From a virus: a stretch of 46,802 nt of DNA. Shown here in pieces: positions 1 to 6,230 of this stretch. The notes under the pieces are model-generated. The model saw nothing but the letters and a program-made list of their open reading frames with translations. It had not been told where the DNA came from and ran no database searches. The position numbers and the translations under genes were made by a program. The DNA lies in IMG/VR virus record IMGVR_UViG_3300028835_000205, positions 1-46,802 of that record. One strand, given 5' to 3'. Numbering within the stretch: position 1 is the first letter of the stretch; each line of letters starts with the position of its first letter.

Positions 1-213
1 AATCCACCATCGATGTTGACAGTCGTCGAGATGGTTGCATTCTATGTCGTGGCGCAGGAGAACAAGTATGTCCTGGTAGCTGTTGGCGAAGTACCGAATG
101 GAACTCCGTGCGATCCAGATGAGACAGTGAATGGACATTATGTGGTGCCCAGGACTTCAGTGAACTGGTATGGCAGTGTGCAACCAGAAGCAGTCGTAGC
201 GAAGTGTGCCTGA
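1..213 (+). CDS. Hypothetical protein, possibly 5'-truncated by the window edge
   Basis: The reading frame is open from base 1; the first ATG in it is at 13, giving 66 residues. The gene may therefore start outside the window. The N-terminal part is hydrophobic and beta-like (VVEMVAFYVVAQENKYVLVA), followed by a Pro/Asp-rich turn. I do not recognise a family. Its end overlaps the next small frame by ten bases (GTG at 204), which fits the tight head-to-tail packing of the genes that follow. Real gene likely because of that packing; function unknown. Confidence 0.5.
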   Translation, partial: NPPSMLTVVEMVAFYVVAQENKYVLVAVGEVPNGTPCDPDETVNGHYVVPRTSVNWYGSVQPEAVVAKCA

Positions 214-323
214 AGCGCATCAAGCAGTGGTGGGATCGTTTGAGAAAGAAACCACCTGACGACAGACAAAATCCAAAACCGGCAACGAACTTGACCGTGA
301 CGGTCACCAGGAGCGAAACATGA
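204..323 (+). CDS. 39-residue ORF carrying an FN3-like first strand
   Basis: This frame starts at GTG 204 and ends in an ATGA junction with the next gene (ATG 320, TGA 321-323). The protein is basic and Trp-containing at its start (KRIKQWWDRLRKK), then has a Pro-rich linker and ends in PKPATNLTVTVTRSET. The piece PATNLTVTV looks like the first beta strand of a fibronectin type III domain, and the rest of such a domain is encoded in the next gene in another frame. It may be a separate micro-protein or the front of a frameshift product. Coding status is inferred from the junction and the domain continuity. Confidence 0.45.
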   Translation: MCLKRIKQWWDRLRKKPPDDRQNPKPATNLTVTVTRSET

Positions 324-631
324 CGATGAGTGCAACAGTAGGCTGGGTGCTTCCTACGGAAAGGGAGAGCGGGAATCCTTTACCAGTGACTGCGATCAAG
401 GAAAGTATTATCTCGATCAAAGTTGATGGCGCTCCCAGCTTCACAGAGCTGGATCGAGTGCCGGCACCAGGTATATCGCATCTGATTCCGGACCTGGCAG
501 ATGGAGCCTGGGTATGGCAAGTGGAAATTGTCGATGCGTCAGGGAGAGTATCCGCACCAGCGGAGCAATCGTTTCTCATAGATGATTCGCCGCCGATGCC
601 AGCGACAGGATTGACGGTTGATCTGTCATGA
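320..631 (+). CDS. Fibronectin type III-like small protein
   Basis: The 103 residues read as a beta-sandwich. VGWVLPTERESGNPLPVTAI resembles the second strand and loop of FN3 modules in phage fibre and virion proteins, and WVWQVEIVDASGRVSAPA resembles the final strands. The first strand is missing here but is present at the end of the preceding out-of-frame ORF. The C-terminus, MPATGLTVDLS, again looks like the first strand of another module cut off by the stop. A ribosome-binding site (AGGAG) precedes ATG 320. FN3 modules in phages usually help surface adhesion or virion display; that role is inferred here. The stop overlaps the next start (ATGA at 628). Confidence 0.6.
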   Translation: MTMSATVGWVLPTERESGNPLPVTAIKESIISIKVDGAPSFTELDRVPAPGISHLIPDLADGAWVWQVEIVDASGRVSAPAEQSFLIDDSPPMPATGLTVDLS

Positions 632-951
632 CGCAAGTAGTGTGGGCATGGATAGTCGCTGCTGTGGTGGCGGTGGCGGTGTTCGTGAATTACGTAACGC
701 CGGATCATCACTGGAGCATGGTGTACGAAGCAATTCAAACGCCGGAGGCACCAGGAGGTCAGAAGCGACTCGTATTGTTCAATGAAGACGGTCTCACGGA
801 GAGTGAATGCACTGCACTGTTCGATGAAAAGCTGCATGTGCTGAACAACAATGCCGCGGTGATGTCTTACGACATCTCGTGCGAATACCTGGAGACGACA
901 GGTCATGGCTATCTTTTCCAGGCCCAGAATAATTGGCTGCTTCCACCATGA
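628..951 (+). CDS. Small single-pass membrane protein
   Basis: The 107-residue product begins with a hydrophobic helix (roughly residues 4-22, VVWAWIVAAVVAVAVFVNYV) preceded by no positive charge, followed by a soluble domain with two cysteines (ECTALF and ISCEYL). The layout suggests an N-terminal anchor with the rest on the periplasmic side. The start overlaps the previous stop by four bases and the stop overlaps the next start in the same way. No family recognised. It could be a superinfection or envelope protein, but nothing in the sequence settles that. Confidence 0.6.
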   Translation: MTQVVWAWIVAAVVAVAVFVNYVTPDHHWSMVYEAIQTPEAPGGQKRLVLFNEDGLTESECTALFDEKLHVLNNNAAVMSYDISCEYLETTGHGYLFQAQNNWLLPP

Positions 952-1196
952 ACAGGCGTGATTTCATTGTCAGTGCGATCGGTGCTGCAACGATGGCAAC
1001 AGTGCCGGATGTTGATGATCCACTGCATAGCTTAGAGAATCCTTTCGGCATGGGCCTTGCCCCAATCAAGGCTGAAGGTGCGACAATCGCATACGACCAG
1101 GGAGACAGGATGGCTGTGGCCCTGGCCAGGTCGATGATGGAGACGAAAGAACAGGTGAGCGCGAGGATACTCGGTGAGCATTCGGAAGAAAGCTGA
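948..1196 (+). CDS. Small protein with a twin-arginine-like N-terminus
   Basis: I take ATG 948 (ATGA overlap with the previous stop) rather than an upstream in-frame ATG. The product has 82 residues and starts MNRRDFIVSAIGAATMATVP, which resembles a Tat leader: two arginines, Asp, Phe, a hydrophobic stretch and an Ala-rich end. The remainder is short and partly helical. Tat export would be unusual for so small a phage protein, and the hydrophobic stretch is brief, so this could be chance. The 3' end overlaps the next gene by 23 bases. Confidence 0.55.
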   Translation: MNRRDFIVSAIGAATMATVPDVDDPLHSLENPFGMGLAPIKAEGATIAYDQGDRMAVALARSMMETKEQVSARILGEHSEES

Positions 1197-1431
1197 TAAA
1201 GGTGACGCCAGGGAGATAGGAGACAGGCCGAAAGAAGCGGCTGGCTTCCGGGAGTGCAGTATCTGTGGCGGCCCATTCGACCTCGATGCGGAAGGTGGCT
1301 GCGAGGGCAGCATAGGAATCCTGCCGGTGGCATTCTGTCCCACCTGCAAGGCAGGGATCCTGGATTTCGCTGATTCTTATCAGCCAGGATTCGACTGCCC
1401 ACATTGCCAGGAGTACATCGAACGAGAATAG
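1174..1431 (+). CDS. Small zinc-binding candidate (three Cys pairs)
   Basis: GTG 1174 starts an 85-residue protein containing CSICGG (about residues 28-33), CPTC (about 55-58) and CPHC (about 74-77). The CxxC spacing is typical of zinc ribbons or rubredoxin-like knuckles. The N-terminus is highly charged. Such small Cys-knuckle proteins are common in phage accessory regions and can bind nucleic acid or protein, but no specific family is evident. Start choice is uncertain because the gene overlaps the preceding one. Confidence 0.6.
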   Translation: MSIRKKADKGDAREIGDRPKEAAGFRECSICGGPFDLDAEGGCEGSIGILPVAFCPTCKAGILDFADSYQPGFDCPHCQEYIERE

Positions 1432-1454
1432 GACTGGAGCTAAAGGGAGAGAGA

Positions 1455-1685
1455 ATGATTAGCGAACATGAGGTCCGCTTCGCGAAGAACGGTGCCATCG
1501 TAGGAATGGAAACGCTGCGAGGCATGTGGGCAGACATGACCGATGACTGGCGAGCATTCACTGGCGGCTGGTGCCTTGGGTATTCCCTCCAACTCGATCA
1601 GCACCTGGCCAGGTTCGGCGTGAGGCTGGAGGATGATCCTGAGCTTGAGCGTTACTTGAGGAAGCATTATGCCGCGACCGACTGA
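1455..1685 (+). CDS. Hypothetical protein, 76 residues
   Basis: I choose ATG 1455 because a purine-rich site (AAGGGAGAGAG) lies just upstream; an in-frame ATG at 1404 would overlap the previous gene more. The protein begins MISEHEVRFAKNGAIVGMET and contains a Trp-rich middle (WADMTDDWRAFTGGW). No family recognised. It overlaps the next gene, in another frame, by 17 bases. Confidence 0.55.
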   Translation: MISEHEVRFAKNGAIVGMETLRGMWADMTDDWRAFTGGWCLGYSLQLDQHLARFGVRLEDDPELERYLRKHYAATD

Positions 1686-1956
1686 AGGCAAAGTCCTTGA
1701 GCTGAGCATTCCATCGGACATCTGTGACGCAGCAGTCGAGGATGCCTGCACTCGTGTCCAGGAGGAAGGCACTATCCCCAGGATCCTCGCGTACAACATG
1801 GATGACTACACCAGGTATGGCACCACGATCGATGACATTGCCTGGAAGTACGGGATCGTCGCATTGATCGATACGACCTACATGGATGGCGAGTGGGCTG
1901 TTCACAACCTGGGTGAAGGTGATGAGCGAGTAACCTGCTGGAACGCTATGCCATGA
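1669..1956 (+). CDS. Hypothetical protein, 95 residues
   Basis: An acidic soluble protein with no signal sequence or membrane segment. Two cysteines occur in the first third (DICDAAVEDACTRV) and the rest is mixed alpha/beta. It overlaps its predecessor by 17 bases and its successor by four (ATGA at 1953), the usual pattern for this cluster. Not recognised. Confidence 0.55.
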   Translation: MPRPTEGKVLELSIPSDICDAAVEDACTRVQEEGTIPRILAYNMDDYTRYGTTIDDIAWKYGIVALIDTTYMDGEWAVHNLGEGDERVTCWNAMP

Positions 1957-2141
1957 CAAAGATGACGCTGGAACAGGCTGAAGCAATCCTGGAGAAAGGT
2001 GGTATCAATCATCGCAATCCAACCGCGGAGCAGCGCGAGGCGAAGAACGTGTACTTCGATGAGGTGATCGTGCCGAAGTACGGTGGGCTCGATAAAGTGC
2101 CAGCGTACATGGAGCCTGACTGGATGGAAGGATGGACCTGA
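1953..2141 (+). CDS. Hypothetical protein, 62 residues
   Basis: A small charged protein starting with a probable helix (TLEQAEAILEKGG) and ending in EPDWMEGWT. The start overlaps the previous stop (ATGA) and the end overlaps the next gene by ten bases. No motif recognised. Confidence 0.5.
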   Translation: MTKMTLEQAEAILEKGGINHRNPTAEQREAKNVYFDEVIVPKYGGLDKVPAYMEPDWMEGWT

Positions 2142-2338
2142 AGAAACGCCACCAGGAATTGCACCAGGGCCTCGATGAGCTGCTGGCCTGCTATCTCATC
2201 CAGACAAAGAAAACGATTTCACAGACGCCACTGATGGAGTTCCTGAAGTGGTCGTACCTGATGACTGAGAGCCCAACTTGCCAAGCGCATGGAGGTGGGG
2301 ATTCGGGAGTTGCGCCCCGGAGTACCGATGGCTCGTGA
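2132..2338 (+). CDS. Small helical phage protein
   Basis: The first 50 residues (LHQGLDELLACYLIQTKK, then LMEFLKWS) resemble a short helical protein I associate with many phage genomes, in which a 'helix, then ME-x-x-KWS' layout is typical. Its function is not known. The last 20 residues are low in complexity and lie over the start of the next gene, so the tail may be unconstrained. I keep it as a real gene because of its N-terminal pattern and junction. Confidence 0.55.
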   Translation: MDLKKRHQELHQGLDELLACYLIQTKKTISQTPLMEFLKWSYLMTESPTCQAHGGGDSGVAPRSTDGS

Positions 2339-2753
2339 TACCAGTGGTGCGGTGGTGGCTGATGTGCCGACAATCGGACTGCGGAAGTTCGTCAAGTGGC
2401 GACCAGGTAAGAATCCTTATTCGGGATTGCGCCGGCAGTACGGACAAGAAACGGTTCTGATCCAGGCTGAAGACCTGGAGGCTGGATGGTTTACTGATCC
2501 AGGGTATATCCCACCAGATCTGTCGAGCAAGACCATTGGCGATAAGATCGAACAGTTTGAAAAGTTCCTTGCTGAGAATGAAGTCATTGAGACTGCTAAC
2601 GCACTCGTCAAGTCAGGTGGACATATCTCATTCAGGGATGGCAAGCACAGGACTCGCATACTGCTGAACCTGGGAATGGAAGCCATACCAGTGACCATGA
2701 CAGAGGAATCCCTGGAGTTTTTCGAGCGATACTATCCATGCGACCGGGACTGA
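2289..2753 (+). CDS. ParB/sulfiredoxin-fold-like protein
   Basis: The C-terminal half contains HISFRDGKHRTRILLNLGM followed by a hydrophobic strand (AIPVTM). This resembles the phosphate-binding DG(R/K)HR motif and following helix of the ParB/Srx fold. Phage members of that fold include nucleases, kinase-like modifiers and DNA-binding proteins, so the activity is open. The start is uncertain: ATG 2289 gives 154 residues but overlaps the preceding gene by 50 bases; a later ATG in frame (MARDTSG) would shorten it by about 13 residues. The stop overlaps the next gene (TGATG). Confidence 0.6.
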   Translation: MEVGIRELRPGVPMARDTSGAVVADVPTIGLRKFVKWRPGKNPYSGLRRQYGQETVLIQAEDLEAGWFTDPGYIPPDLSSKTIGDKIEQFEKFLAENEVIETANALVKSGGHISFRDGKHRTRILLNLGMEAIPVTMTEESLEFFERYYPCDRD

Positions 2754-2893
2754 TGCAGTGCTGCCGGTGTCATGCGAAGTGGTACGATCGACCAGGGCAA
2801 TACGGAGAGCATTTTAATTGTCCGAAGTGCCTGAGCGTGTATTGGATCTGGGTAACCTGGGAGGGCCGGCGTGAAGCTAAGGTTCAGATATGA
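2753..2893 (+). CDS. 46-residue zinc-ribbon micro-protein
   Basis: The gene starts at ATG 2753, overlapping the previous stop as TGATG. The protein begins MQCCRCHAKWYDRPGQYGEH and contains CxxC twice: C3/C6 (with C4 as an extra) and C23/C26, followed by an aromatic strand (VYWIWVTWEG). Two CxxC pairs about 17 residues apart make a classic zinc ribbon. Its last seven codons overlap the next gene. Function unknown; nucleic-acid or protein binding is possible. Confidence 0.6.
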   Translation: MQCCRCHAKWYDRPGQYGEHFNCPKCLSVYWIWVTWEGRREAKVQI

Positions 2894-3164
2894 AGTGGGC
2901 CGATGGATCATGGGACGCTTCCGCGGGAAGGTCCTGTATCCATTCGTCCTGTTCAAGCAGCCCAGGGAGGATGTCACGGACGTATTATTCCGCCACGAGC
3001 TGGAGCATGTGTACCAGGTAAGGCGCATGGGATGGCTGGTCTTCTACCTGAAGTACCTGTGGCTGGGGATGCGCCATGGCTATGCTAACCATCCATTCGA
3101 GGACGAGGCCAATGAGCGTGAGAACGATCCCCTGACTGATGACGAGCAGGCCCTTAGAGGTTAG
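2871..3164 (+). CDS. HExxH protein, gluzincin-like
   Basis: GTG 2871 begins a 97-residue protein with FRHELEHVYQVRRMGW, a HExxH zinc motif, and about 30 residues later NHPFEDEANERE, which could supply the third glutamate ligand. The pattern HELxHxxQ, an aromatic helix, then FExEA is seen in small metallopeptidase-like proteins. The segment WLVFYLKYLWLG is hydrophobic and may contact membrane. A peptidase activity is plausible but unproven, since similar folds can be inactive. It overlaps the zinc-ribbon gene by 23 bases. Confidence 0.6.
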   Translation: MKLRFRYEVGRWIMGRFRGKVLYPFVLFKQPREDVTDVLFRHELEHVYQVRRMGWLVFYLKYLWLGMRHGYANHPFEDEANERENDPLTDDEQALRG

Positions 3165-3178
3165 CATCAGGTTAGCAT

Positions 3179-3376
3179 ATGAAGATGTGGGAGAAGGTTA
3201 AAATGGCTCTGTGGCTGGGTATTCCCCTGGCCATGACATCCTGTCACGCTTTTTTGAGTGCGCCCTGGTTGCTGACGCATCACAGCTCGGCAGCATTCGA
3301 GGCAATGGTGACGCTGTGGATCCTGAATTTGTTTGCCTGGTGGTTCTTCTGGCCTACCAGGGCCAGGAAAGAGTAG
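3179..3376 (+). CDS. Small membrane protein with two hydrophobic segments
   Basis: Of 65 residues, about 8-27 (MALWLGIPLAMTSCHAFL) and about 39-58 (AFEAMVTLWILNLFAWWFFW) are hydrophobic, with a basic start (MKMWEKVK) and a basic end (PTRARKE). The first segment could also be read as a lipoprotein-type leader (LAMTSC). A holin-like or envelope role is possible, but the lysis genes lie elsewhere (42505-44193), so I do not assign one. Confidence 0.5.
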   Translation: MKMWEKVKMALWLGIPLAMTSCHAFLSAPWLLTHHSSAAFEAMVTLWILNLFAWWFFWPTRARKE

Positions 3377-3405
3377 AATCCGCGGAGCCGCCTGGAGGAA
3401 AGACA
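3374..3405 (+). promoter_or_regulatory. Repeated intergenic element, copy A (with ribosome-binding site)
   Basis: TAGAATCCGCGGAGCCGCC is followed by GGAGGAAAGACA directly before ATG 3406. It matches copy B before ATG 3646 in layout: TAGAATC, a short GC-rich spacer, GCCGCCTGGAGGA, then an A-rich tract. TAGAAT resembles a -10 hexamer, but no convincing -35 sits upstream. It could be a phage promoter or a translation leader. Confidence 0.4.
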
Positions 3406-3612
3406 ATGCCCAGAACAATCACCGTGCCAGTATTCATTGGTGTCCTGAAACAGTCTGCCGATCAACCAGAGCCGGATATAGTTGTCGCTGAGAAGCCGAG
3501 GGGCAGCAGAGACTTTGATCGATACAGGTGGTTCAGATCTACAGTCGATGTCACCGTTCCAGACATAGCGGTCTCAGTGCCATCGACGCCAGCAACACCT
3601 GTGACACCATGA
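3406..3612 (+). CDS. Hypothetical protein, 68 residues
   Basis: I choose ATG 3406 because a strong GGAGGA site lies ten bases upstream; an earlier in-frame start at 3211 would run through the previous gene. The protein begins MPRTITVPVFIGVLKQSADQ and ends in a Pro/Thr-rich tail (STPATPVTP). No family recognised. It stands alone between two copies of the repeated intergenic element. Confidence 0.55.
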   Translation: MPRTITVPVFIGVLKQSADQPEPDIVVAEKPRGSRDFDRYRWFRSTVDVTVPDIAVSVPSTPATPVTP

Positions 3613-3645
3613 TAGAATCGCCTTCGCCGCCTGGAGGAATAGACT
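3613..3645 (+). promoter_or_regulatory. Repeated intergenic element, copy B (with ribosome-binding site)
   Basis: TAGAATCGCCTTCGCCGCC is followed by TGGAGGAATAGACT and ATG 3646. A TG two bases upstream of TAGAAT makes an extended -10-like TGnTAGAAT, without a good -35. Closely related to copy A (3374) and copy D (6186). Confidence 0.4.
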
Positions 3646-3876
3646 ATGCCGCTCAAGAAAGGCAGCAGCGATGAGACTGTAAGCTCCAACATCAGCGAGC
3701 TGGTCCATTCAGGTAGGCCACAGAAGCAGGCTGTCGCGATCGCGATGAGCGAGGCCGGCATCTCCAAGAAGAAGCACAAGCCAGGTAATCCGCACGGAAT
3801 GAAGCCAGGGCATCCCTACATCGGCTGCCCAGACAAAGCGCGACCAGCTCACCACCGCAACAAGCAAGATATGTGA
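3646..3876 (+). CDS. Small conserved phage protein (DUF6496-like)
   Basis: The first 40 residues ([20 protein letters not shown], then [15 protein letters not shown]) match a layout common in phage genomes: a basic MPxxKGSS start, a short helix, and a QAVAIAxSxAG motif. The C-terminal half is Lys/His/Pro-rich ([18 protein letters not shown]). The DUF6496 name is my best guess from memory. Function unknown. A strong ribosome-binding site precedes it and its stop overlaps the next start (TGATG at 3874-3878). Confidence 0.6.
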   Translation: MPLKKGSSDETVSSNISELVHSGRPQKQAVAIAMSEAGISKKKHKPGNPHGMKPGHPYIGCPDKARPAHHRNKQDM

Positions 3877-4235
3877 TGCCTGAGTTCAACGAAAAGAACC
3901 TGGAGAAGGCAGCCCAGGCGCTCCGGATCCGGCTGATGATCGGCAGAAGCAAACCGCATGCGCCGGCATTGCGTCCGCATACCTGGATATTCCTGCGTCA
4001 GCCTGGTAACGAGGAAGACCCAGCGATCTGCCTGGGCATTGTCTTTCATGTCTGGGCTATGCGGAAGTACAACATGGTCCGCTTCACGGCTCACACCCAC
4101 ACCGGCAAAGAAGTCAAAACATCAGGGCTGCTCACCAAGCTCGACAACGGTGAGGATGGCCTGGTCCTCGATGTGCGCTGGCCCTGGGAGACGTTGCTGA
4201 GGGAGTTCAAGGGGCTCAGCGCCGGAGATCTATGA
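3876..4235 (+). CDS. Hypothetical protein upstream of the large terminase
   Basis: ATG 3876 overlaps the preceding stop and gives 119 residues; a GTG three bases earlier is possible. It starts with a basic helix (NEKNLEKAAQALRIRLMIGR), then becomes beta-rich with several Trp and His. By position it could be a small-terminase equivalent, but I see no helix-turn-helix or coiled coil typical of small terminases, so the role is open. The next gene starts two bases after its stop. Confidence 0.55.
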   Translation: MPEFNEKNLEKAAQALRIRLMIGRSKPHAPALRPHTWIFLRQPGNEEDPAICLGIVFHVWAMRKYNMVRFTAHTHTGKEVKTSGLLTKLDNGEDGLVLDVRWPWETLLREFKGLSAGDL

Positions 4236-4236
4236 G

Positions 4237-5829
4237 GTGGTTGCGGATGCGCTAACTGTCCAGGAAGCAGTATCCAGGCAGCTCAACCAAGCCCAAGCGG
4301 AGTTCTATCGGAGAGATCTGAGAGAGTTCGTTGCGGCTGCCTGGGGCATCGTCGAGCCAAAGCCATTCAAGAATAATTGGCACCTGGATGCGATCTGCGA
4401 CCACCTCGCCTATGTCACGTTCGGTGACATTCGCAATCTCATGATCAACATCCCGCCGCGGCAGACCAAGAGTCTGACTGCGAGTGTGCTGTGGCCAGTG
4501 TGGGAGTGGCTGCTGGATCCTGGAGTACAGTTCCTGTTCGCTTCCTATGCCCAGGAGCTGGCAATCAGGGATGCCGTGAAGTCTCGCCGGCTGATCGAGT
4601 CAGCCTGGTTCAAGGAACGATACGCTGACACGTTCTACCTGGATCCCGCGGACAACAGGAAGAATCGATACGTCAACAATCACGGTGGCCACCGCATCTC
4701 CGGCTCGATCCTGGGTAAGGCGACCGGCGAAGGTGGCGACAAGATCTGCATCGATGACCCTCACAACATGAAGGACGTTTACTCGGACACGATCCGGTAC
4801 AACACGCTCTCAACCTGGGACAACAGCCTGCGATCCAGGCTCAACGATCCGACCACAGGCCAGAAGATCCTGATCGGACAGCGATCGCATGACGCTGATC
4901 TGTTTGGCCACATCCTCAGCAGCGAGGACGAGCGGTGGGAAGTCCTGATGCTGCCGATGGAGTACGACCCAGGCCGGCACTGCATCACATTCTTCAACAA
5001 GGGCAAGGGGCACCAGACCGATAAGCCTCCGGTCTTCGAGGATCCCAGGAGTAAGAAGGGCACACTGCTGAATCCGGAACGCTTCGGCCAGGAGGAGCGG
5101 AAGGCCGAGACCAAGGCCATGTCACCCAGGGACTACTCAGCCCAGTTCAACCAGGATCCGACATCCGGTGGCGGTCTGATCCTGAAGAAGAAGTGGTGGC
5201 AGCAGTGGTGCTTTCCCCAGGATCATCCCGAAGCCGGCAAGCCGATGCCGTACCCAGAGTTCACCGAGATCATCTCGGTGTATGACACTGCCTTCGAGGA
5301 GGACGAGGAGAATGACTGCTCTGCCAGGATCACCGTGGGGCTGTTCGAGTTCTCACCGACAGGCCGGGAAGCCGATACTGAGGTCAATGCGCTGCTCCTG
5401 GAGAGATTCAACGATCGAGTGGAGTTCCCAGATCTCAAGACTGAGGCGATCGGGCACAACACGGAATGGCATCCTGACTGGACGCTGATCGAGAAGAAGG
5501 CCAGCGGACATTCGCTGCTCCAGGAGCTGCGGAGAACCGGCATCTCAGTCAGAGGCGTGAAGCCTGGGACCAACGACAAAGTATTCAGGGCTCACATGGT
5601 CGCGCAGATCCTGAAGGATGGCCGGCTGTGGTACATCCCCAGGAACTGGGCCTACGAGGTCATCAATCAATGCGCGACATTCCCGGTCGGTGAGAACGAT
5701 GACCTGGTGGATTGCGTGGTCATGCTGCTCGGCTACATTCGACGCATGGGCCTGATTGCTCTGCCTGATGATGAGAAGGATGACGAGCTGGCATTGTTCT
5801 CGCAGCCGAAGAAATTCTATGGTGCATGA
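4237..5829 (+). CDS. terL: Terminase large subunit
   Basis: The DNA-packaging motor ATPase and nuclease. GTG 4237 gives 530 residues, a usual length; the nearby ATG 4232 leads to an immediate stop. The Walker A region is NIPPRQTKS (about residues 71-79), a variant of the common PPRxGKS that keeps the lysine. Walker B is ICIDDPH (about 170-176). The nuclease part begins SVYDTAFEE (about 347) with a catalytic Asp and ends with NDDLVDCVVMLLGY near the C-terminus, the last acidic site. It sits between small unknown genes and the portal region, the usual position. No small terminase is recognised beside it. Confidence 0.95.
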   Translation: MVADALTVQEAVSRQLNQAQAEFYRRDLREFVAAAWGIVEPKPFKNNWHLDAICDHLAYVTFGDIRNLMINIPPRQTKSLTASVLWPVWEWLLDPGVQFLFASYAQELAIRDAVKSRRLIESAWFKERYADTFYLDPADNRKNRYVNNHGGHRISGSILGKATGEGGDKICIDDPHNMKDVYSDTIRYNTLSTWDNSLRSRLNDPTTGQKILIGQRSHDADLFGHILSSEDERWEVLMLPMEYDPGRHCITFFNKGKGHQTDKPPVFEDPRSKKGTLLNPERFGQEERKAETKAMSPRDYSAQFNQDPTSGGGLILKKKWWQQWCFPQDHPEAGKPMPYPEFTEIISVYDTAFEEDEENDCSARITVGLFEFSPTGREADTEVNALLLERFNDRVEFPDLKTEAIGHNTEWHPDWTLIEKKASGHSLLQELRRTGISVRGVKPGTNDKVFRAHMVAQILKDGRLWYIPRNWAYEVINQCATFPVGENDDLVDCVVMLLGYIRRMGLIALPDDEKDDELALFSQPKKFYGA

Positions 5830-5864
5830 GGTAACATTCGATCGCCGCGCAACGGGAGAAGACT
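5830..5864 (+). promoter_or_regulatory. Repeated intergenic element, copy C (divergent)
   Basis: TAACATTCGATCGCCGCG lies between the terminase stop and ATG 5865, followed by GGGAGAAGACT. It shares the ATTCG/ATCGCCGC layout and the AGACTATG end with copy B but is the most divergent copy. The ribosome-binding site is GGGAG. Confidence 0.3.
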
Positions 5865-6020
5865 ATGTTCGATCTTCAACTATGGGACGTATCGGTCGGC
5901 TTCATGCTGGCCCTGGTGCTGAGTAACTTCTTTCCCAGGCTGAGCCTGGTTGGTGGATGGCTGATCAAGACAGGCAAGGCTGCCTATCAAGCTGTCAAGA
6001 GCAAGTTCGTTAAAGGCTGA
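5865..6020 (+). CDS. 51-residue membrane or amphipathic protein
   Basis: ATG 5865 follows a GGGAGAAG site. The protein begins MFDLQLWDVSVGFMLALVLS; residues about 9-31 are hydrophobic and the C-terminus is basic (AVKSKFVKG). One membrane span with a cytoplasmic basic tail is the simplest reading. The stop overlaps the next start (TGATGG). No family recognised. Confidence 0.55.
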   Translation: MFDLQLWDVSVGFMLALVLSNFFPRLSLVGGWLIKTGKAAYQAVKSKFVKG

Positions 6021-6166
6021 TGGCCAAGCAGGGAGGCAACAAGTCACGCAATCAACTCAGGGCAGGTGGCACGATCAACGCCACCTGGCTTGAGAAAAAT
6101 AAAGCGAAACGACGCCGGTCAAACAAGATCGCGAAGCAGTCGCGCAGGTTCAACAGGAAGAAGTGA
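6020..6166 (+). CDS. 48-residue very basic protein
   Basis: Starts at ATG 6020, overlapping the previous stop. Lys and Arg dominate (KNKAKRRRSNKIAKQSRRF), and there is little hydrophobic content. Such proteins may bind DNA or RNA or fill the capsid interior. The coding call rests on the junction and on the fact that the next 64 bases are non-coding with a regulatory-type repeat. Confidence 0.5.
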   Translation: MAKQGGNKSRNQLRAGGTINATWLEKNKAKRRRSNKIAKQSRRFNRKK

Positions 6167-6185
6167 CACCGAGCGAATGACCGGA

Positions 6186-6230
6186 TAGAATCGCTGCATC
6201 TTCGCCGCCAACGAAGCAGAGGGTACAGCT
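6186..6230 (+). promoter_or_regulatory. Repeated intergenic element, copy D
   Basis: TAGAATCGCTGCATCTTCGCCGCC is present as two blocks, TAGAATCGC and TTCGCCGCC, separated by six bases more than in copy B. ATG 6231 follows after AGAGGG. It sits in one of the few real gaps of this plus-strand region (6167-6230). Confidence 0.4.

Noticed and set aside
794-1561. A 255-residue open frame on the minus strand
   Set aside because: It covers four overlapping plus-strand genes with good junctions and ribosome sites, its composition is Ser/Pro/Arg/Cys-heavy as in antisense shadows, and it shows no motif.
3876-4235. Small terminase subunit
   Set aside because: Position before terL fits, but there is no helix-turn-helix or coiled coil, and the middle is beta-like with many Trp and His. 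Left as hypothetical.
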